Assembly: GCF_001885765.1 (NCBI RefSeq)
Contig: NZ_JXKD01000011.1
Coordinates: 22,940 to 86,939 of the forward strand
Origin: Enterococcus aquimarinus
Lineage (GTDB): Bacteria; Bacillota; Bacilli; Lactobacillales; Enterococcaceae
Length of the DNA: 64,000 nucleotides
Direction of reading: 5' to 3'
Under the pieces are notes generated by a model. That model ran no database searches, was not told the origin of the DNA, and saw only the letters and a list, made by a program, of their open reading frames with translations. Of the stretch, positions 29,553-38,712 are shown in pieces (positions within the stretch are counted from its first letter, which is position 1; each line of letters opens with the position of its first letter). The position numbers and the translations under genes were made by a program.

Positions 29553-29560
29553 GTCTTACT

Positions 29561-29603
29561 GACACGCTCACAATCGTTTGTAAACGAAAGAGAGCGTGTC
29601 TTT
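29561..29603 (+). terminator. Terminator after the disordered-protein gene
   Basis: GACACGCTC / GAGCGTGTC outer arms, inner TCGTTT / AACGA pairing, and a short T run. Confidence 0.75.
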
Positions 29604-29724
29604 CAATCCTTAAATGCTGAAATGAAAAGTTGTCGATAACACGATCGATTCATTTTCTTAAGAGGAATGAGTCAGGCCGGTTTATCAGGGAATCCTAAAG
29701 TCTTTATTTTTTTGCAATTTTTTG

Positions 29725-29753
29725 TTGACAAGAACGCTATTTATCGTTAATAT
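29725..29753 (+). promoter_or_regulatory. Promoter of tRNA-Leu
   Basis: TTGACA (29725-29730), 17 bp spacer, TAATAT (29748-29753). Near-consensus, as usual for tRNA genes; it implies a leader of about 76 nt to be trimmed before the tRNA 5' end. Confidence 0.75.
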
Positions 29754-29835
29754 CTTATTATTGTCATTGCTTCACTTTTGCTATTTATCTTCATCACTGG
29801 ATAGGCATCTAAAAGAGAATCAACGAATCATTTTC

Positions 29836-29917
29836 GTGGCCATGGCGGAATTGGCAGACGCGTACGCTTGAGGGGCGTATAAGGAAACTTGTGTGGGTTC
29901 GAGTCCCATTGGCCGCA
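29836..29917 (+). tRNA. tRNA-Leu (anticodon GAG)
   Basis: 82 nt. Acceptor GTGGCCA pairs with TGGCCGC (one U-G), discriminator A, no encoded CCA. The D-arm GCGGAATTGGCAGACGC is typical of leucine tRNAs. The anticodon stem TACGC/GCGTA encloses the loop TTGAGGG, giving anticodon GAG, which reads CUC and CUU codons. A long variable arm (AAGGAAACTT) marks class II. T-arm GTGGGTTCGAGTCCCAT. It is a single tRNA gene, not in a cluster. Confidence 0.96.
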
Positions 29918-29940
29918 TTATGCATTAAATTAAAGAGGCG

Positions 29941-29968
29941 ACGTTCTTCATAAGGAAGAGCGTTTTTT
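29941..29968 (+). terminator. Terminator of tRNA-Leu
   Basis: ACGTTCTTC / GGAAGAGCGT stem with a tetraloop-sized gap, followed by TTTTTT. Confidence 0.8.
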
Positions 29969-30047
29969 GTTTTTTTCGGATGAGGAATACAATCTGTTTT
30001 GAATCATCATTTTTTTTTAGTAGTTTTATCCGATTCACAAAAAAGTT

Positions 30048-30056
30048 TGGTATAAT
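30048..30056 (+). promoter_or_regulatory. Extended -10 promoter of alaA
   Basis: TGGTATAAT (30048-30056), about 63 bp ahead of the alaA ATG; no good -35 is evident. Confidence 0.55.
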
Positions 30057-30118
30057 AAGGCACGTTAAAAGATTCATAAAAGAAGCAGCGATGATATTTT
30101 TCGAAAAGAGGAATTTGG

Positions 30119-31336
30119 ATGAAGAAATTTGAGAAATCAACGAAACTTGACGGTGTGAGCTATGATGTACGAGGACCTGTTTTAGAAGAAGCGGAACGGA
30201 TGCAAGAAGAAGGTATTAGTATTTTAAAATTAAATACAGGCAATCCGGCAACGTTTGGTTTTGAAGCACCGAATGAAATTATTCGCGATTTAATTTTAAA
30301 TGTTCGTGAGTCAGAAGGTTACTCTGATTCAAAAGGGATCTTTTCTGCGCGCAAAGCCGTAGAACAATATTATCAAGTCAAAGATTTTCCGAATTTATCG
30401 ATTAATGATATCTATACCGGCAATGGGGTAAGTGAACTGATCACGATGTCAATGCAAGGGCTATGCAACAATGGCGATGAAATTCTAGTACCGATGCCAG
30501 ATTATCCTCTATGGACAGCTTCAATCTCACTTGCAGGAGGCAAAGCCGTTCATTACATTTGCGACGAAGAAAGTGAGTGGAACCCTGACCTTGGCGATAT
30601 CCGGTCAAAGATTACATCGAAAACCAAAGCCATCGTTTTGATTAATCCGAATAATCCAACGGGAGCTGTTTATCCGAAAGAAATTTTAGAGGGGATTGTC
30701 ACTATTGCACGAGAATTTGATTTGATTATTTTCTCAGATGAGATTTATGACCGTTTATTAATGGATGGCCATAAACACATTCATATTGCGGCTTTAGCTC
30801 CTGATCGTCCAGTGGTTACGTTCAGTGGATTGTCAAAATCACATCGGGTTGCTGGCTTTCGTGTCGGATGGATGGCGATCAGTGGTGATAAGTCCAATAT
30901 TAAAGGTTATATTGAAGGCTTAAATATGTTATCTTCTATGCGCTTATGTTCAAACGTTTTATCACAACAAATCGTTCAAACCGCTCTTGGTGGTTATCAA
31001 AGTGTCGATAAACTATTATTACCTGGGGGTCGCATTTATGAACAAAGAGAATTTATCTATAATGCCATCAATGATATTCCAGGACTTTCTGCAGTCAAAC
31101 CAAAAGCTGCCTTTTATCTGTTTCCAAAAATTGATACAAAGAAATTTAATATTTTAGATGATGAAAAATTCGTTTTAGATTTCCTTCATCAACATCATGT
31201 CCTATTGGTGCATGGTGGCGGCTTTAATTGGCAAGCGCCAGATCATTTCCGCATTGTCTACTTACCGAATATGGATCAGTTAAAAATGACGGCGGATCGG
31301 ATGCGGACGTTTTTAGCTACTTATCAACAAAAGTAA
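30119..31336 (+). CDS. alaA: Alanine aminotransferase (AlaA type)
   Basis: Class I PLP-dependent aminotransferase that makes alanine from pyruvate and glutamate. The 405 residues are collinear with E. coli AlaA as I recall it: KSTKLDGVSYDVRGPVLEEA at the N-terminus, LNTGNPATFGF, GNGVSELI, PDYPLWTA, INPNNPTGAVY, FSDEIYDRLL, and the PLP lysine (Lys240) in SGLSKSHRVAGFRVGWM. ATG with AAAAGAGG upstream. Monocistronic: promoter at 30048 and a strong terminator at 31364-31417. The specific substrate is by resemblance only. Confidence 0.9.
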   Translation: MKKFEKSTKLDGVSYDVRGPVLEEAERMQEEGISILKLNTGNPATFGFEAPNEIIRDLILNVRESEGYSDSKGIFSARKAVEQYYQVKDFPNLSINDIYTGNGVSELITMSMQGLCNNGDEILVPMPDYPLWTASISLAGGKAVHYICDEESEWNPDLGDIRSKITSKTKAIVLINPNNPTGAVYPKEILEGIVTIAREFDLIIFSDEIYDRLLMDGHKHIHIAALAPDRPVVTFSGLSKSHRVAGFRVGWMAISGDKSNIKGYIEGLNMLSSMRLCSNVLSQQIVQTALGGYQSVDKLLLPGGRIYEQREFIYNAINDIPGLSAVKPKAAFYLFPKIDTKKFNILDDEKFVLDFLHQHHVLLVHGGGFNWQAPDHFRIVYLPNMDQLKMTADRMRTFLATYQQK

Positions 31337-31363
31337 TACTCATCATACAAAGAGAGATTCAGA

Positions 31364-31417
31364 AAAAAACGCAATAATTCACTCCCTGTTTAGGGGAATG
31401 AACTTTTGCGTTTTTTT
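31364..31417 (+). terminator. Terminator of alaA
   Basis: Stem AAAAAACGCAA...TTCACTCCC with GGGGAATGAA...TTGCGTTTTTTT, about 18 pairs with small bulges and T7. A-rich on the other side, so it may also serve the converging minus-strand gene at 31471. Confidence 0.85.
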
Positions 31418-31470
31418 GTATCGCACGTTTTATTAATGGTAGTCAAACGAATTCATTGACTAACGATTGT

Positions 31471-31665
31471 TTAATTCAATATTTTCTCACAGATTTTTTT
31501 ACTAATTACCATTCTTCCATTATATTTTTCCATGATCTCTTTCGAAGGATTTTCGACTTGGACTAAAAAAGAATTTTCGTATTCTTTTTCAATGGCCCCC
31601 ATAAGTCTTAAATTATCCCATTTAAAAGTGACGTCTGTTTGTAGTTCGATTGCTTGCGTTTCCAT
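31471..31665 (-). CDS. Small conserved protein, DUF2187-like (YkvS family)
   Basis: 64 residues. The central text VTFKWDNLRLMGAIEKEYENSFLVQVENP has the pattern of DUF2187/YkvS, a small beta-rich domain with KOW-like spacing, as I recall it. The start has AGGAGTGG 8-10 nt upstream on the minus strand. No membrane or catalytic feature. It is divergent to the XRE-TPR regulator over about 120 bp and converges on the alaA terminator. Function unknown. Confidence 0.75.
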   Translation of the reverse strand: METQAIELQTDVTFKWDNLRLMGAIEKEYENSFLVQVENPSKEIMEKYNGRMVISKKICEKILN

Positions 31666-31737
31666 AAAAAACCACTCCTAATCTGTTAACAACATATAAC
31701 AAGTATTTTAATAAATAGTATCATTTTATGTATTATG

Positions 31738-31746
31738 TGCTAAAAT
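31738..31746 (+). promoter_or_regulatory. Extended -10 promoter of the XRE-TPR regulator
   Basis: TGCTAAAAT (31738-31746), 41 bp before the ATG at 31788. The 120 bp divergent region is very AT-rich. Confidence 0.5.
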
Positions 31747-31787
31747 AGAACAAATGAAAAATGCATATCCGCATTTATGGAGGGCTT

Positions 31788-32654
31788 ATGGAAAAAGAAA
31801 GACAATCAATTGGTGAAACCTTAAAACAATTGCGACAAGCACGACGATTAACCCAAAAAATGTTGGCTGCGGACATTTGTGCCCAAAGTGTGATTAGTCG
31901 GGCTGAAAATAATGAAGAACTGCCAAATGTGATGGTATTGCATCAAATCTGTGAACGACTAAATATCACGATTGATCAATTAATGCTTTCTCAACCAAAG
32001 AATGAGAGTCAAATGGGACTTCGTTTTCAGGGGATTTACCGCTATTTTGTGCAGCGTGATTATGAAAGGGTTTCCTTACTACTTGAAGAACCAGAGCTAT
32101 TAGAGGCCTTATATTTAGAGACAGATTTACAACTGTATTATTACTATTTAGGAAGTTGTGAATTTTTTGTCGAAAAAAATCATGTCACAGCACTTCAATC
32201 TCTACGAAAAGGATTATCCTATACCTATAATCAAGATAAACAGTTTGTCTCGACCATTGAAGTTCAAATGTTAAGTTGTATTGGGTACGTCTTAAAAGAA
32301 AGTGGTCAACGAGAGAAGGCGCTCGTAGAATTAAAAAAAAGTTATGATTTTGCTGAGAAACTACCTTATGAAAGAAAAATTTTTGAGTTAGCAAAAGTGT
32401 ATTACCATTATGGTGAATTTTTATTTGAGGAAAAAGACTATAAAGAAGCCTCCATTGTGGTGGCTAGAGGCTTATCTTTCGTTCAGCAATTTTGTAGCTA
32501 TTATTATTTGGCAGAATTAACTGACTTAAAGGGGAAAATTTTACAACGATTAGGAAAGAAAGAGATGGCACTACCGTTTTTTTCGCTAGCAAAAAATATG
32601 GAAACCCTAGATCTTGTCAAATCTCTCGATAGCCTTGACTTTGAAAACGAATAA
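31788..32654 (+). CDS. XRE-family transcriptional regulator with TPR-like C-terminus
   Basis: 288 residues from ATG 31788 (GGAGGG just upstream; ATG 31761 has no ribosome binding site). Residues about 7-65 form a helix-turn-helix of the Cro/C1 type (LKQLRQARRLTQKMLA ... QSVISRAENNEELPNVMVLHQICERLNITIDQL). The remaining 220 residues are helical repeats in the style of Rgg/PlcR/PrgX peptide-sensing regulators, e.g. YYYYLGSCEFF and YYHYGEFLFEEKDYKEA. Such proteins often bind short signal peptides, but no peptide gene is visible nearby. nagA starts 46 bp downstream, so the two may be co-transcribed. Confidence 0.87.
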   Translation: MEKERQSIGETLKQLRQARRLTQKMLAADICAQSVISRAENNEELPNVMVLHQICERLNITIDQLMLSQPKNESQMGLRFQGIYRYFVQRDYERVSLLLEEPELLEALYLETDLQLYYYYLGSCEFFVEKNHVTALQSLRKGLSYTYNQDKQFVSTIEVQMLSCIGYVLKESGQREKALVELKKSYDFAEKLPYERKIFELAKVYYHYGEFLFEEKDYKEASIVVARGLSFVQQFCSYYYLAELTDLKGKILQRLGKKEMALPFFSLAKNMETLDLVKSLDSLDFENE

Positions 32655-32700
32655 GAGTACTTTATTTATAGAAAAGACGAAGAAGGGACGGAAAAAAAAC

Positions 32701-33846
32701 GTGAGAACATTCGTATTAGCAGATAAATTTTTTTTTCATTCAGCAACTAAAGGAAAAGGGTACTTAGAAATCACAGATGGCATTATTGGAGAATATCTGA
32801 CAGAAGTACCACAAGAAAGCCAAGTCATTGATTATAGTGGGAAATGGATCGGTCCTGGTTTAGTCGACACGCATATTCATGGGTATCTAAATCATGATGT
32901 GATGGATAACGACGCTCAAGGGCTACATGTCATGTCAGAATCCTTGTTGTCGTGTGGTGTGACTTCATTTTTACCAACGACGTTAACTTCAAGCCGGGAG
33001 TTACTCACTGCTGTAGCGAAGACAATTGGTGAAGTACAAAAAGAGGTTACTGGAGCAAAAATAGAAGGAATTTACTTTGAAGGTCCATTTTTTACAGAAG
33101 AATATAAAGGCGCTCAAAACCCTTCGTATTTTGGTGATCCGAGCCTTGAAATTTTTAACGAGTGGCAAGAGGCTTCAGGTGGGATTATCAAAAAAATTGC
33201 CTTAGCTCCAGAACGAGAAGGCGTGGAAGCGTTTGTTGAAGCAGTGACACAGACTGGTGTGGTTGTCGCATTAGGTCACAGTAATGCGACGTTAGAAGAA
33301 GCAACGAAGGCGGTAGAAGCAGGTGCCAGCGTCTTTGTCCATGCTTTTAACGGAATGCGCGGCTTGAATCATCGTGAACCAGGAATGGTCGGTGCTTTAA
33401 TGACGTTGAATGATGTCTTTTCTGAATTGATCTGTGATGGGCACCACGTCCATCCGCAAGCAGCGAAAGTCCTAGTTGAGACAGCTGGTCACGATCATGT
33501 GGCTTTGATTACGGACTGTATGATGGCTGGCGGGATGCCGGATGGCGATTATATTTTAGGTGAGTTCCCTGTTATTGTGAAAGATGGAACAGTTCGGATG
33601 GCGGAAGGGAATTTAGCTGGCAGTATTTTGAAATTAAAAGAAGCCATTAAAAATGTGGTCGATTGGGGATTAGCCACTCCTGAACAAGCAATACTCATGG
33701 CTAGTTATGTGCCGGCAGTGAGTTGCCGGATCGATGATGTTTGTGGTGTATTAAAAGCAGGTCGTGCAGCAGACTTTATCGTTTTAAATCCTGATATGAC
33801 GTTAGAAGCGACATTTTTAGATGGCGTAGAACGGTTCCATATCTAA
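32701..33846 (+). CDS. nagA: N-acetylglucosamine-6-phosphate deacetylase
   Basis: Removes acetyl from GlcNAc-6-phosphate in amino-sugar catabolism and wall recycling. GTG 32701 is chosen (381 residues) because the sequence VRTFVLADKFFF onward aligns with streptococcal NagA starts; the frame stays open to 32614 inside the regulator gene. Seen: metal site GLVDTHIHGYLNHDVMDN, EGPFFTEEYKGAQNP, ALGHSNATLEEA, FNGMRGLNHREPG, and the catalytic Asp in LITDCMMAGG. The ribosome binding site is weak (GGGACGG about 12 nt upstream). A terminator follows at 33865-33897. Confidence 0.95.
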   Translation: MRTFVLADKFFFHSATKGKGYLEITDGIIGEYLTEVPQESQVIDYSGKWIGPGLVDTHIHGYLNHDVMDNDAQGLHVMSESLLSCGVTSFLPTTLTSSRELLTAVAKTIGEVQKEVTGAKIEGIYFEGPFFTEEYKGAQNPSYFGDPSLEIFNEWQEASGGIIKKIALAPEREGVEAFVEAVTQTGVVVALGHSNATLEEATKAVEAGASVFVHAFNGMRGLNHREPGMVGALMTLNDVFSELICDGHHVHPQAAKVLVETAGHDHVALITDCMMAGGMPDGDYILGEFPVIVKDGTVRMAEGNLAGSILKLKEAIKNVVDWGLATPEQAILMASYVPAVSCRIDDVCGVLKAGRAADFIVLNPDMTLEATFLDGVERFHI

Positions 33847-33864
33847 TAGAATACTAAAAGGAAG

Positions 33865-33897
33865 GAAGAGAATGGCGCAAACGGTCTCTTCTTTTTT
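33865..33897 (+). terminator. Terminator of nagA
   Basis: GAAGAGA (33865-33871) pairs with TCTCTTC (33885-33891), followed by TTTTTT. Confidence 0.8.
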
Positions 33898-34004
33898 ATT
33901 GAATGCCAAAAAAGTAGCCAAAGACAGGTTCTTATCGTTGCTTTCCGATAGAAAAAGATTGATAATCCAATCATAGATAAGAAGAAAATGGGGGATGACA
34001 GCCG

Positions 34005-34706
34005 ATGAGTTATATTGAAGTCATTGACGAAGTAAAAAAATATCAGATGGGTGATACGGAAATCATCGCCAACGATCATATTAATTTTAGTATTGAACAA
34101 GGAGAAGTTGCGGTTATTTTAGGGCCTAGTGGGGCAGGTAAATCGACCGTTTTAAATATTTTAGGCGGCATGGATAGTTGTGACAGCGGTCAAATTATTA
34201 TTGATGGCGTGGATATTGCCAATTATAACGCACACGAACTGACAACGTATCGGCGCAATGACGTCGGCTTTGTTTTTCAATTTTATAATTTAGTTCCGAA
34301 CTTGACGGCCAAAGAAAACGTCGAACTCGCTTCACAAATTGTTGAGGAAGCGCTCGATCCAGAAGAAGTCTTATTACAAGTCGGATTAGGTCGCCGAATG
34401 AATAATTTTCCAGCACAGTTATCAGGGGGAGAACAACAGCGCGTCACGATCGCGCGAGCGTTAGCAAAGCGTCCAAAGTTATTGTTATGCGATGAACCAA
34501 CTGGTGCCTTAGATTATGAAACAGGCAAACAAATCTTACAAATATTGGAAGATACTGCCCGTCAAACGGGAACGACAGTAGTTATCATTACGCATAATGC
34601 GTTAATTGCGCCGATGGCTAATCGCGTGATCCGAATCAATGATGCTAAAGTCCGTAGTATTGAAGTGAATGAACATCCCACCCCAATATCGGCAATTGAA
34701 TGGTAG
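34005..34706 (+). CDS. ABC exporter ATP-binding protein (MacB/LolD type)
   Basis: 233 residues, cytoplasmic ATPase. Motifs: Walker [11 protein letters not shown]-loop [18 protein letters not shown], signature [15 protein letters not shown], Walker [13 protein letters not shown]-loop ITHNA. The ENVELA after the Q-loop is typical of the MacB/SalX/LolD subfamily that partners FtsX-like permeases. GGGGGAT ribosome binding site. The permease ATG lies 9 bp past its stop, so the pair forms one unit. Substrate unknown; such systems export peptides or respond to antimicrobials and envelope stress. Confidence 0.93.
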   Translation: MSYIEVIDEVKKYQMGDTEIIANDHINFSIEQGEVAVILGPSGAGKSTVLNILGGMDSCDSGQIIIDGVDIANYNAHELTTYRRNDVGFVFQFYNLVPNLTAKENVELASQIVEEALDPEEVLLQVGLGRRMNNFPAQLSGGEQQRVTIARALAKRPKLLLCDEPTGALDYETGKQILQILEDTARQTGTTVVIITHNALIAPMANRVIRINDAKVRSIEVNEHPTPISAIEW

Positions 34707-34715
34707 GTGAGATTG

Positions 34716-37700
34716 ATGCAAAAAACAGCACTACTTAAAACAAGCATTCGAGAAATTAAACAGTCACCAGCCCGTTTCTTGTCCATTTTAGGGATCATTT
34801 TTTTAGGCGTGGCATTTTTTGTGGGAATTGGTGCGACCGGACCAGATATGATTAAATCAGCCGATCATTATTATGGAAAAACGAAACTGGCGGATATGAG
34901 TATTTATTCTTCATTAGGGTTTTCGGCAGAAGATAAAGCGGTGTTGCTCGAAGAAGAAAACATTCAAACCGTCAATTTACAATATTTACTTGATTTACCG
35001 TTAAGCCAAAAAAATACGGTTTTTCGCTTTCTAAGTCTGACCGGCAAAGACGAATTGAATCAATTACATGTAGTGGAGGGTCAGCTTCCTAAAGCCAAGA
35101 ATGAAATATTGTTGGATAGCAATTTATCTGATGCAAAAGATTATCAAATTGGAGACACGTTTGAAATCTTAGCAAAAGATGATCCGGAAAATCAGTTAAA
35201 AGAGCACGAGTTTAAGATTGTTGGTTTTGCTCAGAGTCCTGAATTTATTGATAATTCTAAACGAGGGAATACCAATGTTGGAAATGGCTCGATTACGGCT
35301 TTTGCTTATTTGCTGCCGGAAGCTTTTCAAATGGATGCCTACAGTCGTATGTTGATCTCATTTGATGATCTACGTACAGAAGTAGCGTATTCACAAAATT
35401 ACGTTGATTTAATGAACAAAAATAAAGCGCAAGTTACGTCCTTATTAGCGCCCCGTAAACAAGGGAGACTCGATGAAATTCGGGAAAAAGCGTTAAAAGA
35501 ATTGAATGACAATCAACGCGAAATCGATGAAGCCAATGCGCAAATTGAAAAAGGTGCGAAACAATTAAACGACGCACTGAAAACGTTAGAAGCAGGGAAA
35601 AAAGAGCTTGAAGCCGGACAACAAACGTTCGACTCTGAGATGGCTAATGCCGAAGCACAAATTCGTTATCAACGTGATCAATTAGTGAGTGCACAAGCTG
35701 AGTTAGATCAGCAACGAACAACGTTGGAGTCACAGCAACAAGCACTTAATCAACAGAGCAAGGAACTAACGGCCGCTGAGGAGCAATTAGAACCTCTTTT
35801 AGCCCAAAAAGCAACACTTGAAGCCAGCTTAGCCCAATTGGAAGGCGTTCAACAACAATATGGGGAGCTTGTCGTTTTACTCGATGGCTTCGCCGAGGTA
35901 CCCAAAGAGGCGCAACCCAGCGCAATCGAAGCCATCAAGAGCACGGCGTCAGCATTAAGCGCCCAGTTATCCGCTTCTCCGGAGCTATCGGGTACGTTTG
36001 CGACATTTGCCGCTGAAGTAACCGTCGAGAATATAGCGGAAACGCAGACTGTAATTCGTTCAGCGGGGGATTTGATCGAACAACAACGATTAGAAGTTCA
36101 ACAAAGCTTAACGACTTTAGCCACACAGCAGCAAGAATTAGCAGCTGCTCGCCAAGCATTAGTGGCTGGACAAGCTCAAATTGACGCTGGTCGCGATGCG
36201 TTAGCGCAAGGGCAAGCCGAAATCGATCGCGGTTTTGAGCAATTGAATCAAGGCGAACAGACATTGGCAGAGCAGCGTCAACAAGGTCAAAGTGAATTAG
36301 ATGCTGCACGGCAAGAGTTCGAAACTGGTCAAGAAGCGTATGAAAAAGAAGCACAAGCATTTCAAAAACTCCAAGATGAGACACTACCTGATTTAAAAGC
36401 TGCACAACGAACAATCGATCAAGAAAGAGAGAAGCTGGATGAATTAGAACCCGCGACTTTCACCTATGTGTTACGCGATGACAATCCAGGTTATTTAGAA
36501 TATGAAGAAAATGCGAATCGGATTTCATCGATTGCGACAGTATTCCCGACGATTTTCTTTTTAATTGCCGCACTCGTTAGTTTGACTACGATGGGACGAA
36601 TGATTGAAGAAAAACGAACAGAAATTGGAACATATAAAGCACTTGGCTACAAAAATAGCGAAGTATCACTTAAATTTATCATCTATTCGTTAACAGCCGG
36701 TTTGACCGGAACGCTGTTAGGGCTACTTGTCGGATTTTACCTATTTCCAACCATTATTATCAATGCCTATGGACAACTGTATAATATGACAGAGTTTCCA
36801 ACACCATGGTACCTTTCGTATTCCTTAATTGGATTCGCTGTCGGATTATTTTGTACCGTGGGAATTTCGATGATTGTGCTTCGAGTTGATTTAATGAGTT
36901 CTCCTGCAACTTTATTACGACCAAAAGCACCTAAAGCTGGGAAAACCATTCTACTTGAACGAATTCAACCACTTTGGCGACGATTGAATTTCAATCAAAA
37001 AGTAACAATGCGTAATCTATTTCGTTACAAATCACGGATGTTTATGACCGTCTTTGGGATTGCGGGATGTACGGCGATGATCTTAACCGGTTTTGGACTC
37101 AAAAATTCCATCAGTGATATCGTACCTATTCAGTTTAATGAGGTTTGGCGTTATCAAGGAATTGTCACGTTTGACGAAGAGGCATCCACTCAAGCCATAG
37201 AAGAGTATCAATCGGCTGTTTCACAACTTGATTTATTAAGTGCCACACTTGGAATGACTTCTGAGAACTTGACGGTCGCTCAAACAGGTAAGGCGAGTCA
37301 AGAAGTAACCGTTTATGTGCCAGAAAACCCAGCTGAATTATCTGATTTTGTCTCATTTACGGATCGTAAAACGGGAGAAGTGTATGCGCTAGGAGATAAT
37401 GGCGTGATTATTAATGAGAAATTAGCAAAGCTCTTTCAATTGGCAATCGGCGATACAATTGAGCTGAAAAATGGTGATAATGAGATTTTTGAAGTGAACA
37501 TTTCAGGCATTACAGAAAATTATGTGGGCCATTTTGCTTATTTTTCTCCAACTTATTATGAAGAAATTTTCGGGGAAATCCCGACGTATAACAGTGAGCT
37601 CCTCTTATTTAGTGAGGCATTAACAAAAGAGCAAGAAAATCAGATCGCGAATGATTTAATGAAGCAAGACCGTGTGCTAAACGTGACGTTCTTATCTGAT

Positions 37701-38135
37701 TCGTCGACGGCCTTGGATGATACAACTGAAATTCTAAACATTGTCGTGTGGTTATTGATTATTTCGGCGGGATTATTAGCCTTTATTGTGTTGTATAATC
37801 TAAACAATATTAATATTTCTGAACGTATTCGTGAGTTATCGACGATTAAAGTTTTAGGATTTTATAATAAAGAAGTCACGATGTATATTTACCGTGAAAA
37901 TATTTTTCTGACACTTTTTGGTATTATCGCTGGGTTATTCCTAGGGCAGATTTTACACGGATATGTCTTAGCGACCGTAGAACTGGATATGTTGATGTTC
38001 TCACCAGAAATCCATCTTCTTAGTTACCTTTATTCAAGCCTGATTACGCTTTTCTTTACGATTATTGTTGGGTTTGTGATGTATCAAAAACTTAAACATG
38101 TCGACATGATTGAGGCGTTAAAATCGAATGATTAA
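34716..38135 (+). CDS. FtsX-like ABC permease with large extracytoplasmic coiled-coil domain
   Basis: 1139 residues from ATG 34716 (AGGTGA upstream; an in-frame GTG at 34707 is less likely). One membrane span near residues 18-40, then a long outside region of which about residues 255-590 are Gln/Ala/Glu/Leu-rich heptads (LNDALKTLEAGKKELEAG, LAAARQALVAGQAQIDAG, and so on), a predicted coiled coil interrupted by a Ser/Ala-rich stretch. Then come two FtsX blocks: one around 595-740 (FFLIAALVSLTTMGRMIEEK), and one at the C-terminus after MTVFGIAGCTAMILTGFGLK, ending KLKHVDMIEALKSND. This matches the Gram-positive exporter-like class with a mechanotransmission-type stalk. Two duplicate permease halves sit in one chain, so a single gene makes the membrane part. 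Confidence 0.9.
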   Translation: MQKTALLKTSIREIKQSPARFLSILGIIFLGVAFFVGIGATGPDMIKSADHYYGKTKLADMSIYSSLGFSAEDKAVLLEEENIQTVNLQYLLDLPLSQKNTVFRFLSLTGKDELNQLHVVEGQLPKAKNEILLDSNLSDAKDYQIGDTFEILAKDDPENQLKEHEFKIVGFAQSPEFIDNSKRGNTNVGNGSITAFAYLLPEAFQMDAYSRMLISFDDLRTEVAYSQNYVDLMNKNKAQVTSLLAPRKQGRLDEIREKALKELNDNQREIDEANAQIEKGAKQLNDALKTLEAGKKELEAGQQTFDSEMANAEAQIRYQRDQLVSAQAELDQQRTTLESQQQALNQQSKELTAAEEQLEPLLAQKATLEASLAQLEGVQQQYGELVVLLDGFAEVPKEAQPSAIEAIKSTASALSAQLSASPELSGTFATFAAEVTVENIAETQTVIRSAGDLIEQQRLEVQQSLTTLATQQQELAAARQALVAGQAQIDAGRDALAQGQAEIDRGFEQLNQGEQTLAEQRQQGQSELDAARQEFETGQEAYEKEAQAFQKLQDETLPDLKAAQRTIDQEREKLDELEPATFTYVLRDDNPGYLEYEENANRISSIATVFPTIFFLIAALVSLTTMGRMIEEKRTEIGTYKALGYKNSEVSLKFIIYSLTAGLTGTLLGLLVGFYLFPTIIINAYGQLYNMTEFPTPWYLSYSLIGFAVGLFCTVGISMIVLRVDLMSSPATLLRPKAPKAGKTILLERIQPLWRRLNFNQKVTMRNLFRYKSRMFMTVFGIAGCTAMILTGFGLKNSISDIVPIQFNEVWRYQGIVTFDEEASTQAIEEYQSAVSQLDLLSATLGMTSENLTVAQTGKASQEVTVYVPENPAELSDFVSFTDRKTGEVYALGDNGVIINEKLAKLFQLAIGDTIELKNGDNEIFEVNISGITENYVGHFAYFSPTYYEEIFGEIPTYNSELLLFSEALTKEQENQIANDLMKQDRVLNVTFLSDSSTALDDTTEILNIVVWLLIISAGLLAFIVLYNLNNINISERIRELSTIKVLGFYNKEVTMYIYRENIFLTLFGIIAGLFLGQILHGYVLATVELDMLMFSPEIHLLSYLYSSLITLFFTIIVGFVMYQKLKHVDMIEALKSND

Positions 38136-38136
38136 A

Positions 38137-38184
38137 AAAATGGTCAGACTTCCTAAAAATTATAGGAGGTTCTGACTATTTTCA
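38137..38184. terminator. Bidirectional terminator between convergent genes
   Basis: AAAAATGGTCAGA.CTTCCTA pairs with TAGGAGGTTCTGACTATTTTC. It has A runs on one side and T runs on the other. The stop codon of the minus-strand gene (38160-38162) lies in the hairpin loop, so its last eight codons form one arm. Confidence 0.8.
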
Positions 38185-38666
38185 TCTTTTTTAGGCGTGG
38201 GTAAATAATTCAAGCCAACAGCGATTAACGTTCCAATAAAGGTATCTAAAACGCGCTGTAGAGCAAACGAAAGGGGTTGATCACCTGAAGAAGTACTTAA
38301 AGCGATAAGTAATAACGTTGCCACGCCAGAAATAATGCCAGCGTGATTATTAATGCCATCGGATAATACGATAACAAAAGCAACAGCAAGAGGAACTAGC
38401 AACAATTCAGCGATAAAGGAATGATTGAGCTGATCTTGGATGACGAAATAAGCGATGGCGGTACTACCACCAATAATATTCCCCATAATACGTGATTTAC
38501 CAAAACTTAAAGTAGTTGGTAAATCTTGTCTTAAGGAAAAGACAGCAGCCAAAGCCGCAATCATTGCTTCCCCACGATTGAAAAAGTGAAACAATAAAAT
38601 ACACAGCATAACGGCCAAAGAAGACTTTATGGTTCGCATACCGATTCGAAAACGACCGAAATTCAT
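38160..38666 (-). CDS. Short ArAE/FUSC-family membrane protein
   Basis: 168 residues from ATG at 38666 (GGAA 9 nt upstream; a GTG at 38675 abuts that site). It has about four to five hydrophobic spans and the family start FGRFRIGMRTIKSSLAVMLCILL, followed by AALAAVFSLRQDLPTTLSFGKSRIMGNIIGG. This is the membrane half of the aromatic-acid-exporter-like (ArAE_1/DUF939) family; it lacks the soluble C-terminal domain present in its divergent neighbour. It may be a natural short form. Function unknown. Confidence 0.82.
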   Translation of the reverse strand: MNFGRFRIGMRTIKSSLAVMLCILLFHFFNRGEAMIAALAAVFSLRQDLPTTLSFGKSRIMGNIIGGSTAIAYFVIQDQLNHSFIAELLLVPLAVAFVIVLSDGINNHAGIISGVATLLLIALSTSSGDQPLSFALQRVLDTFIGTLIAVGLNYLPTPKKDENSQNLL

Positions 38667-38712
38667 CTTATTCACTTCCTTTTTTTTATTCTAACGAAAA
38701 TATATCAGAAAG

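Noticed and set aside
35935..36414. 159-codon minus-strand frame within the ABC permease
   Set aside because: It is the antisense of the Gln/Ala-rich coiled-coil codons, whose composition leaves few stops; no start signals.
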